From positions 5,261,357 to 5,325,356 of the forward strand of contig KB906767.1 of assembly GCA_000381625.1 (NCBI GenBank): a DNA stretch of 64,000 nt, in the 5' to 3' direction. The first letter of the stretch is position 1; each line of letters opens with the position of its first letter. This document shows positions 24,313 through 33,845 of this stretch, in pieces. This DNA is from Bryobacterales bacterium KBS 96 (lineage in GTDB: Bacteria; Acidobacteriota; Terriglobia; Bryobacterales; Bryobacteraceae). The notes beneath the pieces were generated by a model. It ran no database searches. It was given only the letters and a program-made list of their open reading frames with translations, and was not told the DNA's origin. The position numbers and the translations under genes were made by a program.

Positions 24313-26010
24313 TCAGCAACTCATGGCGCGATCGGCCTTGAGAGATTGCTTCCACTCGCGATAGGATTTCGTTCCCGTCGCCATGTCTGAGGGGAGCGCA
24401 GCCTCCTCGTCAAGGTCCAGACAGCGGATGATACCGGGCCGGCACTCCTGATATCGCAGCCCGGTTTCCGGACAAACCATCACTCCATCGCGCTCCAGTA
24501 ACCGGTGCCCGTGCCGGCTCATCCATCCTTTTTGGCGAGCGGGATTTCCCGTCATCAAAGCGTAATCCGGAACGTTTCGCGTCACAACGGCCCCCGCGGC
24601 AATAAAGCTGTAGCGGCCGATCTCCACTCCGCACAGGATAGTTGCGTTGGCCCCCACCGTGGCGCCCCGGCGGAGAATAGTGCTCTCGTAGAGGGCGTGG
24701 CGATTGATTTGGGATCTCGGATTGGTGACATTGGTCAGTACGCACGAGGGACCCAGAAAGACGTCGTCTTCAACTATGGTTCCCGTATAGATCGAGACAT
24801 TGTTCTGAACCTTTACGTTGTCGCCGACTCGCACACCCTCGGCGATGTTACAATTCTGGCCGATTACGCAGCCTTTGCCGATTTTGACGTTTTTCATCAC
24901 GTGAGAGAAGTGCCAGATCTTCGTGCCCTCGCCGATTTCGCAGGGCTCATCGACAATCGCAGTCGGATGCACGTAACAGAACGGAGGCGCAACGTACATC
25001 CGCTCCTCCATCGCCGGCGTTCTGTTCGCTCCTGCCGCCGGGACCGTTTCCCTGGAATCCAGCGCTCTCTGACAGGCGGCCAGCACTTTCAGAACCCTCA
25101 GGCCTTCAATGCCATCGCTAAGCGGACGAGTGTGCGAACTCACGCAATTGAGGAAGTGTTGGCACTCGGATCTAAGCGGCTCGCCGCTGTCGATCGGCAC
25201 CGCAACGCCCTCGGCTTTGATGGCTTGCGGGGTCCCGTTCCTCCACGCGATACGGTGCGGATACAACATGAGTTTCTCCCGTGCAGTATCGTCAAACACC
25301 GCCATCTTCTCCGCACCGACGACGACAAGGCGCTGCTCTTTGAAGGGGTTCAACCAGCTCACAAAAATGTGAGCGTGCACACCGCTGGGAAATGCAAACT
25401 CGCTCGTCGTGACATCGGCAACGCTTGCATTCAGATAATGGGCTCCCTGGGAGGTTACCTGGCAAGGTTCCTCATTGATCAGAGACAACATTACCGAGAT
25501 ATCATGCGGCGCGAAGCTCCATAGAATGTTCTCTTCACTCCGGATCTTGCCGATGTTCAGACGATGCGAGTACACATACTGTAACTGTCCCAGCTCGCCT
25601 TCGGCGATAAGGTCCTTGATTTTGATCACCGCGGGATGATACTGCAGGACATGCCCGACCATCAGGATGCGTGAGCCACGCGCTGCGGCGGCAACGAGAT
25701 TTGCTCCCTCATTTGCGTCTAAAGCAAGCGGCTTCTCAACGAATACATGTTTGCCAGCATCAAGCGCTAGCCGCGCCATCCGGTAATGCATTGTCGCCGG
25801 AGTTGCGATAACAACGGCATCGATCTTCCGATCCTGGAGTAGGCTTCGGTATTCGCCTGTAAATGCAACACCAGGGTAATTCGTATGTACGATCTCGGCG
25901 CGCGACTGTTGCTCGTCACAGACAATCTGGAGCGCGCCTAGCTCGGCGAAGTTCCGCACGAGGTGTTTACCCCAATACCCCATTCCCACAACAGCTATCT
26001 TGGGCGTCAT
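24313..26010 (-). CDS. Fusion of Gfo/Idh/MocA sugar dehydrogenase with left-handed beta-helix acetyltransferase (WbpB-WbpD-like)
   Basis: The ATG at 26010 has a strong ribosome site (GGGAGGTAAAG) and gives 565 aa. The longer open frame upstream lacks one. Residues 1-340 are a Gfo/Idh/MocA oxidoreductase: IAVVGMGYWGKHLVRNF (5-21), VVIATPATMHYRMARLAL and the conserved EKP (92-94). After a short linker (about 335-348) comes a hexapeptide-repeat acyltransferase (HPTAIVDEPCEIGEGTKIWHFSHV, GQNCNIAEGVRVGDNVKVQNNVSIY, ANATILCGVEIGRYSFIAAGAVVTRNV) and a 60-residue tail. In the WbpA-B-E-D-I pathway to UDP-ManNAc3NAcA, WbpB oxidises the 3-hydroxyl and WbpD acetylates the 3-amine. Here both are in one chain. 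The WbpA-type 6-dehydrogenase is not in the window. Confidence 0.87.
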   Translation of the reverse strand: MTPKIAVVGMGYWGKHLVRNFAELGALQIVCDEQQSRAEIVHTNYPGVAFTGEYRSLLQDRKIDAVVIATPATMHYRMARLALDAGKHVFVEKPLALDANEGANLVAAAARGSRILMVGHVLQYHPAVIKIKDLIAEGELGQLQYVYSHRLNIGKIRSEENILWSFAPHDISVMLSLINEEPCQVTSQGAHYLNASVADVTTSEFAFPSGVHAHIFVSWLNPFKEQRLVVVGAEKMAVFDDTAREKLMLYPHRIAWRNGTPQAIKAEGVAVPIDSGEPLRSECQHFLNCVSSHTRPLSDGIEGLRVLKVLAACQRALDSRETVPAAGANRTPAMEERMYVAPPFCYVHPTAIVDEPCEIGEGTKIWHFSHVMKNVKIGKGCVIGQNCNIAEGVRVGDNVKVQNNVSIYTGTIVEDDVFLGPSCVLTNVTNPRSQINRHALYESTILRRGATVGANATILCGVEIGRYSFIAAGAVVTRNVPDYALMTGNPARQKGWMSRHGHRLLERDGVMVCPETGLRYQECRPGIIRCLDLDEEAALPSDMATGTKSYREWKQSLKADRAMSC

Positions 26011-26041
26011 CTTTACCTCCCAGTCAAATATTGATCTGCCG

Positions 26042-26755
26042 TCAGCGGGCGTTTGGATCGCGCTTCTCGATCCAGCAGAGGACGTGCGTCCGAAGCAACG
26101 GAAGTAAGTTGAAGAGTGTATAAAAGTGCGGATGTACACGCGTGACTCTACGGCTGATGGGCGGCGCCAGTGTGATATGCCTGCTGTAGGTCATGACGCC
26201 ATTTGGAAACAGTTCCCTCACATGCCTCAGCGGCACGCCCCTTACATCCTGGTTGCTGGGGTTGTTATATACGAAGTCGTACCAGAGTACGCCGCCGGCT
26301 TCGCTGACCCAATTCCACATTCGCGCGGCAAGAGCCACTTGAAATTGGCGATCGATGATGGAAGTGAAGACTGTAGATTGAAGGACTACGTCAAATGAGT
26401 TGGGATCAAAGCGCGCATCCATCGCGTCTCCCGGTATCAGCCGAACTCCGGACGGAAGTATCGCGCGCGCAGTTTCGAGTCTGTCCGGTAGCAAGTCGTT
26501 GCCGGTCATGTTTTCGGGTTGGAAGCCGAGACGTAGAAGGTCGAGCAATGTCCGCCCCGTTCCGCATCCAATTTCGAGTACACGCAAATCACGTACGGCA
26601 GGTGGCCCCCAGTCACGAATCCACTGGTGCAATGCCCGCTCGCGTTCCTGTGTCGACATCAGCACCGAGAGATTTAAGGGATGATATAGCTCGGCATCGC
26701 GCTTTGCGGCGCGCCGCGCATATCGGGCCGCGATGGATGATGCTTCCGGATTCAT
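26042..26755 (-). CDS. Class I SAM-dependent methyltransferase
   Basis: This 237-aa protein has the SAM-binding motif VLEIGCGTGRTLLDLL (about residues 58-73), a following acidic motif (GNDLLPDRLE) and FDVVLQSTVFTSI, typical of small-molecule class I methyltransferases (Methyltransf_11/25 type). In a polysaccharide cluster such genes usually O-methylate a sugar or cap the chain, but the substrate cannot be seen from sequence. The ATG at 26755 lies 4 nt after the upstream glycosyltransferase stop, so it is in the same operon. Confidence 0.85.
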   Translation of the reverse strand: MNPEASSIAARYARRAAKRDAELYHPLNLSVLMSTQERERALHQWIRDWGPPAVRDLRVLEIGCGTGRTLLDLLRLGFQPENMTGNDLLPDRLETARAILPSGVRLIPGDAMDARFDPNSFDVVLQSTVFTSIIDRQFQVALAARMWNWVSEAGGVLWYDFVYNNPSNQDVRGVPLRHVRELFPNGVMTYSRHITLAPPISRRVTRVHPHFYTLFNLLPLLRTHVLCWIEKRDPNAR

Positions 26756-26759
26756 TTGG

Positions 26760-27989
26760 TTAGCTCAGAACCGGTTTCAGAAACTCTCGCGCCAGCACGC
26801 GATAGTCATGCCGGGCAGTTACGTACTGTTTTCCGAGACGGCCCATTGCCGCAAGTCGATCTGGTCCAATGGCCATCAGGGTCATTGCGGCATTGGCGAT
26901 CGCCGACGGGTTTTCCCCCGGCACCGACAGGCCGCAGCCACAGTCGCCGACGATATCGCTTGAGGCATCGATAGCTTGAATGACTGGCTTTTCTGCAATC
27001 ATATAATCCATTAGCTTGTTCGGGCTCACGCCGAATTGAAACAGCGGACTGCGCTTCAGGCTAATGATCATGGCGTCCATGGACCCGATAAGTGCCGGAA
27101 CGGTTCGCCTTGGCACGGACGGGAGAAAATGCACCTCGGCTAAACCAAGTGATTTGGCCAATTGCTGCAGCGAAGGTTTTTCCGGCCCATCCCCTACGAG
27201 CACGAGCGAGACTGCGGTGCTGGCTAGCGCCTCACCGGCCCGGACAACACTGTCCAAGGCGTTAGCCAAACCATGGGCGCCTGCGTATCCGATAAGGAAG
27301 CGGCCCTTTCCCCGAAGGCTTGCAATTAATTTCGCGTGTTCCGCCGGCAGTTCACTCGGCGAAGATTCCCACTCGCTCAAATCGACACCGTTAGGCACGT
27401 AAAGATACTTCTCGGGCGACATTCCACGGCTGACCATGTAGGGCTTCGCATTCGGCAGCATAGATACAACCCAGTCGGCTTCGCGATATGCGAAATCTTC
27501 GGCCCACTGCAGGAGGACTATGAAAGGATGCTTTGCCGACATACCGCTGAGTAACATCGGACTTAACGGCCAAAGATCATGCACTTCGAACATCAGTGTG
27601 GCCGCGGCGCACTTGGCAATCCGGTATGCCGGCACTATGTCCAACGGGTAAGTGGAGGAGGCAATAACGATGTCGGGACGGCAAGCACGAACAATCCACC
27701 TCGTGTATCGCATTACCTGGGCTACGAATGTCAACATATTGGCGACGCGCCGGGCGCCGTTGCCGCGATAGGAAGGCGTGCGTAGCCATAGGTACTGAAT
27801 TCCGTCTAGCACCTCTCGCGAAAGGCCCGCCTCAGTGTGTGGATCGCGTGACCGCGAATGAGCGTGGGATGCAGCCACAATCGTGACGCTATGGCCGGCG
27901 CGCACCCATTCCCTAGCCATGAAAAACGGACGGTACTCCATTCCGTGCCGTAAGGAGCCGGCGTAGTGATTGATAAGAACAATATTCAC
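26760..27989 (-). CDS. Family 4 glycosyltransferase (WbuB-like)
   Basis: The protein proper begins at a GTG (27989): VNIVLINHYAGSLRHGMEYRPFFMAREWVRAGHSVTIVAASHAHSR, 409 aa. The open frame runs 100 codons further upstream into the polymerase gene, and that stretch is not protein-like. It has a GT-B fold with the N-terminal domain up to about 190 and a nucleotide-sugar-binding C-terminal domain (FLIGYAGAHGLANALDSV, LVLVGDGPEKPSLQQLA, SPNKLMDYMIAEKPVI with the conserved acidic and Lys residues). Members such as WbuB add sugars to the undecaprenyl-linked O-unit on the inner face of the membrane. The donor is unknown. No good ribosome site is visible, so the start is uncertain. Confidence 0.82.
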   Translation of the reverse strand: MNIVLINHYAGSLRHGMEYRPFFMAREWVRAGHSVTIVAASHAHSRSRDPHTEAGLSREVLDGIQYLWLRTPSYRGNGARRVANMLTFVAQVMRYTRWIVRACRPDIVIASSTYPLDIVPAYRIAKCAAATLMFEVHDLWPLSPMLLSGMSAKHPFIVLLQWAEDFAYREADWVVSMLPNAKPYMVSRGMSPEKYLYVPNGVDLSEWESSPSELPAEHAKLIASLRGKGRFLIGYAGAHGLANALDSVVRAGEALASTAVSLVLVGDGPEKPSLQQLAKSLGLAEVHFLPSVPRRTVPALIGSMDAMIISLKRSPLFQFGVSPNKLMDYMIAEKPVIQAIDASSDIVGDCGCGLSVPGENPSAIANAAMTLMAIGPDRLAAMGRLGKQYVTARHDYRVLAREFLKPVLS

Positions 27990-28009
27990 GGATATTGCAG
28001 TCCAGACGT

Positions 28010-29269
28010 CTACAAGCTTTCGTGAAGGTAGATCTGCGAAGCCCTTAGCCGTGCGCATTCTTGTATTGACAAGCGTCTCAAGCGATCCGACCATTCCACG
28101 TGTGCTCCGCTCGCTAGCCCATAACCCAAAACAACCCAGCACAGCTTCGATAGCAGCCAGTCCTGCGTTACATTGACTACCAGAACGCAGGTAAATAAGG
28201 CGAAGGGCAGTGCTCCGTCTACGCCCAGCCGACCGCGCCATGCGCTCCAGAAACAGAGAGCCAGGCCCAAAAAGAAAGGAAGCATTCCGCAAACGCCAGT
28301 GCTGGTCGCGACCTCAAGATACAGGTCGTGTGAGTCCCTTCTCGCGAAACTCAATTTCGGATGTTGTGTGCGTCGGCCGAGTTCATATTGACTGTCAACG
28401 AGACCCCAACCGAGAATGGGGCGTTCCAGGAACATACCGTAGAGCGTTGGATACAGCTCTTCGCGGCCCGACATTTGTCCTTCTTCGAGCGTTTCTTCAA
28501 ACCGGCCTCGCGTGGAAGGCGAGGAATAGCAAAGGGCTATTACACCGCCGGCAACTCCCAAAGTAAATAGCAGCCGAATTGCAAATGAACGTGGATTCCA
28601 AGTTCCTGTGGGAACCATCGACATTGCGAGCAAGCCAGCAATCAAGCCAACGATCGCGCCGCGCGATCCCATCTGCACCATCGCAAAACATATCGAAATG
28701 CTGGCGCCAGCCAACAAAATGCGAACAGGCCAGCGCCGGCGGCCAGCAAAACCTAGCCCTATCAAGATCAACAAACCGATGGCCAGATTCGCACTTGCGT
28801 TGTTGGGATTCTCCCCCCACGCTGTAAGTCTCTCCTCCGTTTCCCACCTTCCTAGGCTTGTGGTTCCGAAACCAGCCACCTGGAGGGCCGCGCGGATCAC
28901 ACAACCCGCCGCAATGGCCCACAGCATCATTCGCAGTGTTCGTGAATCTCGTCCTGCATTGTAGATCGTGGCCAGCACCAGCATAGGCTCCAAAATCTGA
29001 AGGATAAGCGCGCTGGACTCGAGGGGATGGTGTGCCCCTCCATAAAGCGTCGCTAGAACTCCGATGTACAGCCAGGCGGCGAAAAGCCACAATCCGCCCG
29101 GCAGTGCCCATGAAGAACCTCTGTCATATATGGCGGCGAACAACATCATAGCTGCCGTTATGGTTGGAACATCGACCGGTATTGGCCGGTTCGGGATGTC
29201 AAATGGGATAGACGCGAGAAACAGGTAGGCCGTCAAACGAAAAACCCGCTCCGAAGTAATACTGGCCAT
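28010..29269 (-). CDS. O-antigen ligase/polymerase family membrane protein (Wzy/WaaL-like)
   Basis: Starting at the ATG at 29269 (GCGAGGT ribosome site) gives 419 aa with about 10-12 hydrophobic segments. A large loop carries the Wzy_C-type motif (GREELYPTLYGMFLERPILGWGLVDSQYELG, SHDLYLEVATSTGVCGMLPF), in which the conserved H and surrounding residues are typical of O-antigen polymerases/ligases. It probably polymerises repeat units on the periplasmic face. The upstream extension of the open frame to 29557 overlaps the flippase gene and was rejected. It follows the flippase and precedes a glycosyltransferase gene, the usual company for a Wzy protein. Confidence 0.84.
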   Translation of the reverse strand: MASITSERVFRLTAYLFLASIPFDIPNRPIPVDVPTITAAMMLFAAIYDRGSSWALPGGLWLFAAWLYIGVLATLYGGAHHPLESSALILQILEPMLVLATIYNAGRDSRTLRMMLWAIAAGCVIRAALQVAGFGTTSLGRWETEERLTAWGENPNNASANLAIGLLILIGLGFAGRRRWPVRILLAGASISICFAMVQMGSRGAIVGLIAGLLAMSMVPTGTWNPRSFAIRLLFTLGVAGGVIALCYSSPSTRGRFEETLEEGQMSGREELYPTLYGMFLERPILGWGLVDSQYELGRRTQHPKLSFARRDSHDLYLEVATSTGVCGMLPFFLGLALCFWSAWRGRLGVDGALPFALFTCVLVVNVTQDWLLSKLCWVVLGYGLASGAHVEWSDRLRRLSIQECARLRASQIYLHESL

Positions 29270-29286
29270 ACCTCGCGTCTTTTTTG

Positions 29287-30855
29287 CTATTGCGTGGCGC
29301 CCAGAGGCCGCGCATATCGTCGTGTCACCGCGCGTACTGTCTCGTTCGCAGTCGACATCATGACAGGTGTCGCGGCCGCAGTTACCGCGTACCCTAGCAC
29401 CAGCGCGACGGCAACTGCTGTGGTCATTCCGGTTGGCGATTGGAAGCCGCCACCGATGCACCAACGGCACAATCCCACGGTCAGTAAACAGGCGCCGATC
29501 GGAAGCCAGAAATCTCTGTAGCTCCAAATCCTGGTGAATTTGTTGTGGAGCGCCCAATCCGTATAGCCGATTTGCACAACTGCTGAGAATCCCTTGGCCA
29601 AAGCAAATGCACTCGCTCCTCCAATCGGCCCAAAAAGCTTAACGCCTGCGACGATCATCGGGATAACAAGTACGACACCCAAGCCCGTGATTGCGAGAGA
29701 GAACCGAATCAATCCAAGAGCGCGCTGTACGTTAAGCGACACCTCCAGGAAGGCGCTAACAAGACTTGCTATTACCAGCACCGCGGCGATGCCCGCGGCG
29801 TGATGCGCTGCTGTCGCGTCCCTGGTCCAGATGCGGATGATGGGGCCCGCGAAAAACACCGTTACGACCGTGACAGGCGCTAACACCACCGTGACCAGTT
29901 GAATACTCTTTGCATAGAGGTCGTTAACGGAGGTTATGTCCTCCAGCGCGGCGTGTTGTGAAAGACGAGGAAACACCGAAGCGCATACGGGCGTGACGAG
30001 CATGTAGAGGCTTGCGGCTAACGTGCACGCGAGCATGTAGTATCCGAAATCAGCCAATTGCAGATACCGCGACAAAATCACTTTATCAGTCTGGTTCAAG
30101 CAGGTCGAAAACAGGCTGACTCCGCTGATGGCAGCCGATAGGCCAAGTGTTGCTTTGAGCATCTGAACCCGAAAGCGCGGCCGCCCGTTTCCTCGTGGCA
30201 ATGAAGACCACAGCGCCACGGCCATGGCGCTAATGGTGACCAGTGTGACTGCAGCCTGCACTAAGCAAAACGCAGTAACCGAGCGGTCAACAAACATCAG
30301 AATGCCGAGGGAAAATGCAACCTTTACGATGGCGCCGCCGCTGTAAATGGTATTCGCTATCAGCGGTTTCTGCAGAGCCATCAATCCGCCGAAGTACAAG
30401 CTTCCGGGCCATTGAAGCGCGATGCTGATAACCAGGCAGATGATCGCGATGCCGAGTGTAGACGCGGATAGCTGGTTGAACCGGAGCCAATTACGCGTCA
30501 GCACGGTAGCAAGCAGCGGTGATGCAGCACAGAGTAAGATTGCCGCTGCCCAATATGCGGCTTCAATCGTACGGAAGAAATCACGAATATTCTGCGCGGC
30601 GCCGGAACGAACGGATTGCATGGCCACTTCGCGACTGGAGGTCGTTGTCAGGCCTACTTCGAGAATTTGCAATACACCCTGCAGGGTGACGAACACACCA
30701 ATGAACCCATAGCCCTCGGGTCCCACTAAATGCATATATATGGGCGCAGCTGCGAAATTCACGAGACCGGCTGCAAGCTTCGAACCCATCGTCACCACGA
30801 CACTCTTTCGGACCGAGGCGGGACTGTTCGTTAAGTCTTGGTTATATTTCGGCAT
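29287..30855 (-). CDS. Polysaccharide flippase, Wzx/MOP family
   Basis: This 522-aa protein has about 14 transmembrane segments spread evenly over its length. It begins with SVRKSVVVTMGSKLAAGLVNFAAAPIYMHLVGPEGYGFIGVFVTLQGVLQILEVGL, which is characteristic of the N-terminus of Wzx/RfbX proteins (the LGPEGYG pattern). The family moves undecaprenyl-linked repeat units across the inner membrane. Its ATG shares the A of the stop of the amidotransferase gene upstream (TAATG), so translation is coupled. With the polymerase and the Wzc-like protein it makes up a Wzx/Wzy-dependent assembly system. Confidence 0.87.
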   Translation of the reverse strand: MPKYNQDLTNSPASVRKSVVVTMGSKLAAGLVNFAAAPIYMHLVGPEGYGFIGVFVTLQGVLQILEVGLTTTSSREVAMQSVRSGAAQNIRDFFRTIEAAYWAAAILLCAASPLLATVLTRNWLRFNQLSASTLGIAIICLVISIALQWPGSLYFGGLMALQKPLIANTIYSGGAIVKVAFSLGILMFVDRSVTAFCLVQAAVTLVTISAMAVALWSSLPRGNGRPRFRVQMLKATLGLSAAISGVSLFSTCLNQTDKVILSRYLQLADFGYYMLACTLAASLYMLVTPVCASVFPRLSQHAALEDITSVNDLYAKSIQLVTVVLAPVTVVTVFFAGPIIRIWTRDATAAHHAAGIAAVLVIASLVSAFLEVSLNVQRALGLIRFSLAITGLGVVLVIPMIVAGVKLFGPIGGASAFALAKGFSAVVQIGYTDWALHNKFTRIWSYRDFWLPIGACLLTVGLCRWCIGGGFQSPTGMTTAVAVALVLGYAVTAAATPVMMSTANETVRAVTRRYARPLGATQ

Positions 30856-32756
30856 TACTGATCCGGCGATATGTTGAAAATGTCAAGCCAACGATCGAAT
30901 ACAAACAAGCGAAATAGCTGCTGACCTGCCTCGTCGGACCTATCGCGCATATCCCACACGGTGGCAGCCAGGCGCCGGACAGGTTCGCGCTCCAGTAATC
31001 GCCACAATGGACGGTCTGACCGTAGCCACAACTGCAATGCCGGCCGCATATATCCTTTCATCCATTTCGATTGCGGGGTTTCAAAACCGAACTTCGTGCG
31101 GCGGAAGAAGACTTTCGGAGGAAGCAGGTTGCGCAGCCCTTGACGAAGCGGCAACTTGGTCCAGCCGTTTCTGTAGAGCAGATCTCCCCGAAACGAGAGC
31201 ACCAGTTCGATCAGCTCATGGTCGAGAAAGGGATACCGACCTTCGATGGAGAACGCCATCGAGTTCCGGTCATCCCATTTGAGAAGCCGCGGAAGAAACA
31301 TTGTCCTGATCTCATAAACTCGTCGGGCACGTTCTTCTAAACTCAGAATGGTTCCGACTAACTCCGGGCGCGACGCGGATTTTGGCCCATTCCCGTTCAA
31401 GCGAATTGAAACGTGAGGTTTACTTCGCGCGCGGTATCGTCGCCATATGATCGGCAGCTGACGTACCATCTCCGAATTGCCGCCGGGCCACAGCGCACCG
31501 ACGAACTGCCCTAGAACTGCGCCGGCCTTTCGCTTTCGGAGTAGTTCGCGAAGGTAGACAAAATACGATGGCCAATACGCCCCGAACAGTTCGTCGCCCC
31601 CTTGACCATTTAGAAGCACGGGCACCTGGGCCAAGCGCGCGAGCCGCGCGATGCAGTAGCTTGCATATATCGACGTGCTGGATACAGGCTCATCATGAAC
31701 CCAGATCAACCGGTCAAGGTCGGCAAGAAACATCTCCGGGCCAGGCGTGTCGAAATGAGCTTCGTGACGAATTCTGGCGAGGACGGCGTTTGCATATTCC
31801 TTCTCATCCAGTCCGTCGCCTGGGAACGTCGACGTAAACGTGTGCAACGGCGTGTTGACGGCGCCGGACAGGTGATTCACCGTGACTGCGATCGAGCTGG
31901 AATCCAAACCGCCGCTTAGCGCACAGCCGACCGGAACGTCGCTGCGCAAATGCAGCGCAACGCATTCTTGAAATTTCTTCGCGAATCCAGCGCTGGCTTC
32001 CCCGAGACTCGCGCCGGCCGCCTGTATCTGTTCGGGAAACCAGTATGCCTCTGACGCACTCATCGTGCGTTGCTGCGCGTCGATACGAACCCAGTGACCG
32101 CCGGGCAGAGGGGCGATGTCGCGGAAAAGCGTACGCGCCGGATCTTCGTAGCCCGTTCGGAGATACTCGGTCGCAGCCGTCGAATCGAATCCAAATTTCA
32201 GTCCTGGCAGATGCCGAAATTGCTTAATCTCAGAGGCGACCGCAATGATGCCACGCCCTCTCCATATGTACACCGGTTTTATGCCCAGACGATCGCGGCA
32301 AACAACTGCCTCGCGGCGTTCGGAATCATAGATGACAAGGCCCCACATTCCCCGGAATCGCTGGAAACAAGCCGAGCCCCAATGAGCGTACGCGGCCAGA
32401 AGAACCTCAGTATCCGTTGCCGATCGAAACCGATGACCAGCCTTCTCCAGTTCCCGCCGCAGCTCAATATAGTTGTACACTTCTCCGTTGTACGTGATCC
32501 AGTAACGGCCGCGGTACTGCATCGGCTGCAGCCCTGCCTTGCTCAGATCGATGATGCTCAATCGGCGGTGCGCCAGCGCGGCGTTCCAGGTTGTTCCGAG
32601 AGGGCCAAACTGAACCGGGGTTATTTGATCAACTGCGAAAAATTCACTGCCGAAGCCATCCGGGCCGCGATAACTCACCTCGTCGCGCATTCGATTCACT
32701 GTCGCAACAGAGCAACGGACGTCGTTCGCTTTAAATACAGCAGCGATGCCACACAT
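30855..32756 (-). CDS. asnB: Asparagine synthase (glutamine-hydrolysing) family protein
   Basis: This 633-aa protein starts MCGIAAVF with the N-terminal Cys2 nucleophile of the class II glutaminase domain. It also has HRRLSIIDLS, YNGEVYNYIELR, and the ATP-pyrophosphatase P-loop SGGLDSS (281-287) of the synthetase domain. AsnB-like proteins in polysaccharide clusters often amidate uronic acids on the sugar chain or precursor rather than make asparagine. With a uronic acid pathway encoded downstream, amidation of that sugar is plausible but inferred. It lies 5 nt after a glycosyltransferase gene, in the same operon. Confidence 0.88.
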   Translation of the reverse strand: MCGIAAVFKANDVRCSVATVNRMRDEVSYRGPDGFGSEFFAVDQITPVQFGPLGTTWNAALAHRRLSIIDLSKAGLQPMQYRGRYWITYNGEVYNYIELRRELEKAGHRFRSATDTEVLLAAYAHWGSACFQRFRGMWGLVIYDSERREAVVCRDRLGIKPVYIWRGRGIIAVASEIKQFRHLPGLKFGFDSTAATEYLRTGYEDPARTLFRDIAPLPGGHWVRIDAQQRTMSASEAYWFPEQIQAAGASLGEASAGFAKKFQECVALHLRSDVPVGCALSGGLDSSSIAVTVNHLSGAVNTPLHTFTSTFPGDGLDEKEYANAVLARIRHEAHFDTPGPEMFLADLDRLIWVHDEPVSSTSIYASYCIARLARLAQVPVLLNGQGGDELFGAYWPSYFVYLRELLRKRKAGAVLGQFVGALWPGGNSEMVRQLPIIWRRYRARSKPHVSIRLNGNGPKSASRPELVGTILSLEERARRVYEIRTMFLPRLLKWDDRNSMAFSIEGRYPFLDHELIELVLSFRGDLLYRNGWTKLPLRQGLRNLLPPKVFFRRTKFGFETPQSKWMKGYMRPALQLWLRSDRPLWRLLEREPVRRLAATVWDMRDRSDEAGQQLFRLFVFDRWLDIFNISPDQ

Positions 32757-32761
32757 TGGAA

Positions 32762-33835
32762 TTACCGTGTTCGTTCGACAGCAACGCCCTGAACTCTCGG
32801 CGAAATCACTGATGCGTTTCGCCGTTCCAAGATTGCCGCGTACAGGCCGGACAACCTCCTGGCGACGTCGTCAAGCGTAAGCTCTTGAGCGCGGATCGCA
32901 TCGGGCCCGTTCGAGCGCTTGCCGTCCCGGATCACCTGGACAATCGCACGCGCGAGCGCATCAGCATTGTATGGACAGATGCCGCCCGGCGACACATTTC
33001 GGAGCCGCTCGGCGACGTCACCGCAAGGCACCGACACAACTGGCAACCCGCTCGCCATAGCTTCTTTCACGATGTTCGGTGACCCTTCATGAATCGAAGT
33101 AACGAGGAGGCAATCGGCTGCATTGAGGGCGAGGGCCACTTCGTCGGCACTGAAACCCGATAAGGTGCGCAGGCGCACCTGCCCGTGCGTTCTCCTCACG
33201 AGTTCCACTGTCCGTCGCGCTAACTCAGGGTTCTTTACCGCAGTGTTGCTTCCTACACTTGCATTGAACAGCACTATCGGGTCGTCAAGTGACCATCCCA
33301 GTTCGCGGCGGCAGTTCTCTTGGCTACGAGGGCGAAAATGGTTCACGTCGACGCCATTCGGCAGAATGACGGCACGTTGCTTGAGCGCTTCCGGTAATGC
33401 GGCGCGCAGGTTGTCACTTTTCACAATGACGCACGTGGCGAAGAGTCCGGCGAATAACCCAAGCCAGCGCGCACCAGCCTCACGCAGACGCCATCGCCAG
33501 CCATCAACTGGCGTGCCAAGAAGGTCATCACCGCAGAATGAAATCACTAGCGGTTTACCGCTCTTGATCAAATCGCCGACCAGCGCAGTTACTGAACCGT
33601 ATAGTGCATGGACCAGAACTGCTTGACTTGTTCGCATTTCACTGCGCAACCTGAGAACGCCTCGCACCACGCCGACTGGCGATGTGCGGTCATCAAGTAT
33701 CCCAACGTACGGCTGCCATCCTCGATTGCACAGTGACTCTATCTGTGCGCTCATAAACACCGAAATCCGTGCCTCCGGCCCGCGGGCGCCTGGGGCCAAC
33801 ATGAATGCGACAGGATGAAATCCGGGTGAGGACAT
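32762..33835 (-). CDS. Family 4 glycosyltransferase
   Basis: This 357-aa GT-B protein has a Rossmann-like N-terminal domain (AVLVHALYGSVTALVGDLIKSGKPLVISFCGDDLLG) and a C-terminal glycosyl-transferase group 1 domain (ILPNGVDVNHFRP, VLFNASVGSNTAVKNPELA, LLVTSIHEGSPNIVKEAMASGLPVVSVPCGDV). The E-x7-E-type motif region (EGSPNIVKEAM) is intact. It most likely adds one sugar of the repeat unit in the cytoplasm. Donor and acceptor are unknown. It lies between the Wzc-like gene and the amidotransferase gene, with gaps of 10 and 5 nt. Confidence 0.87.
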   Translation of the reverse strand: MSSPGFHPVAFMLAPGARGPEARISVFMSAQIESLCNRGWQPYVGILDDRTSPVGVVRGVLRLRSEMRTSQAVLVHALYGSVTALVGDLIKSGKPLVISFCGDDLLGTPVDGWRWRLREAGARWLGLFAGLFATCVIVKSDNLRAALPEALKQRAVILPNGVDVNHFRPRSQENCRRELGWSLDDPIVLFNASVGSNTAVKNPELARRTVELVRRTHGQVRLRTLSGFSADEVALALNAADCLLVTSIHEGSPNIVKEAMASGLPVVSVPCGDVAERLRNVSPGGICPYNADALARAIVQVIRDGKRSNGPDAIRAQELTLDDVARRLSGLYAAILERRNASVISPRVQGVAVERTR

Positions 33836-33845
33836 AGAAAAGACG

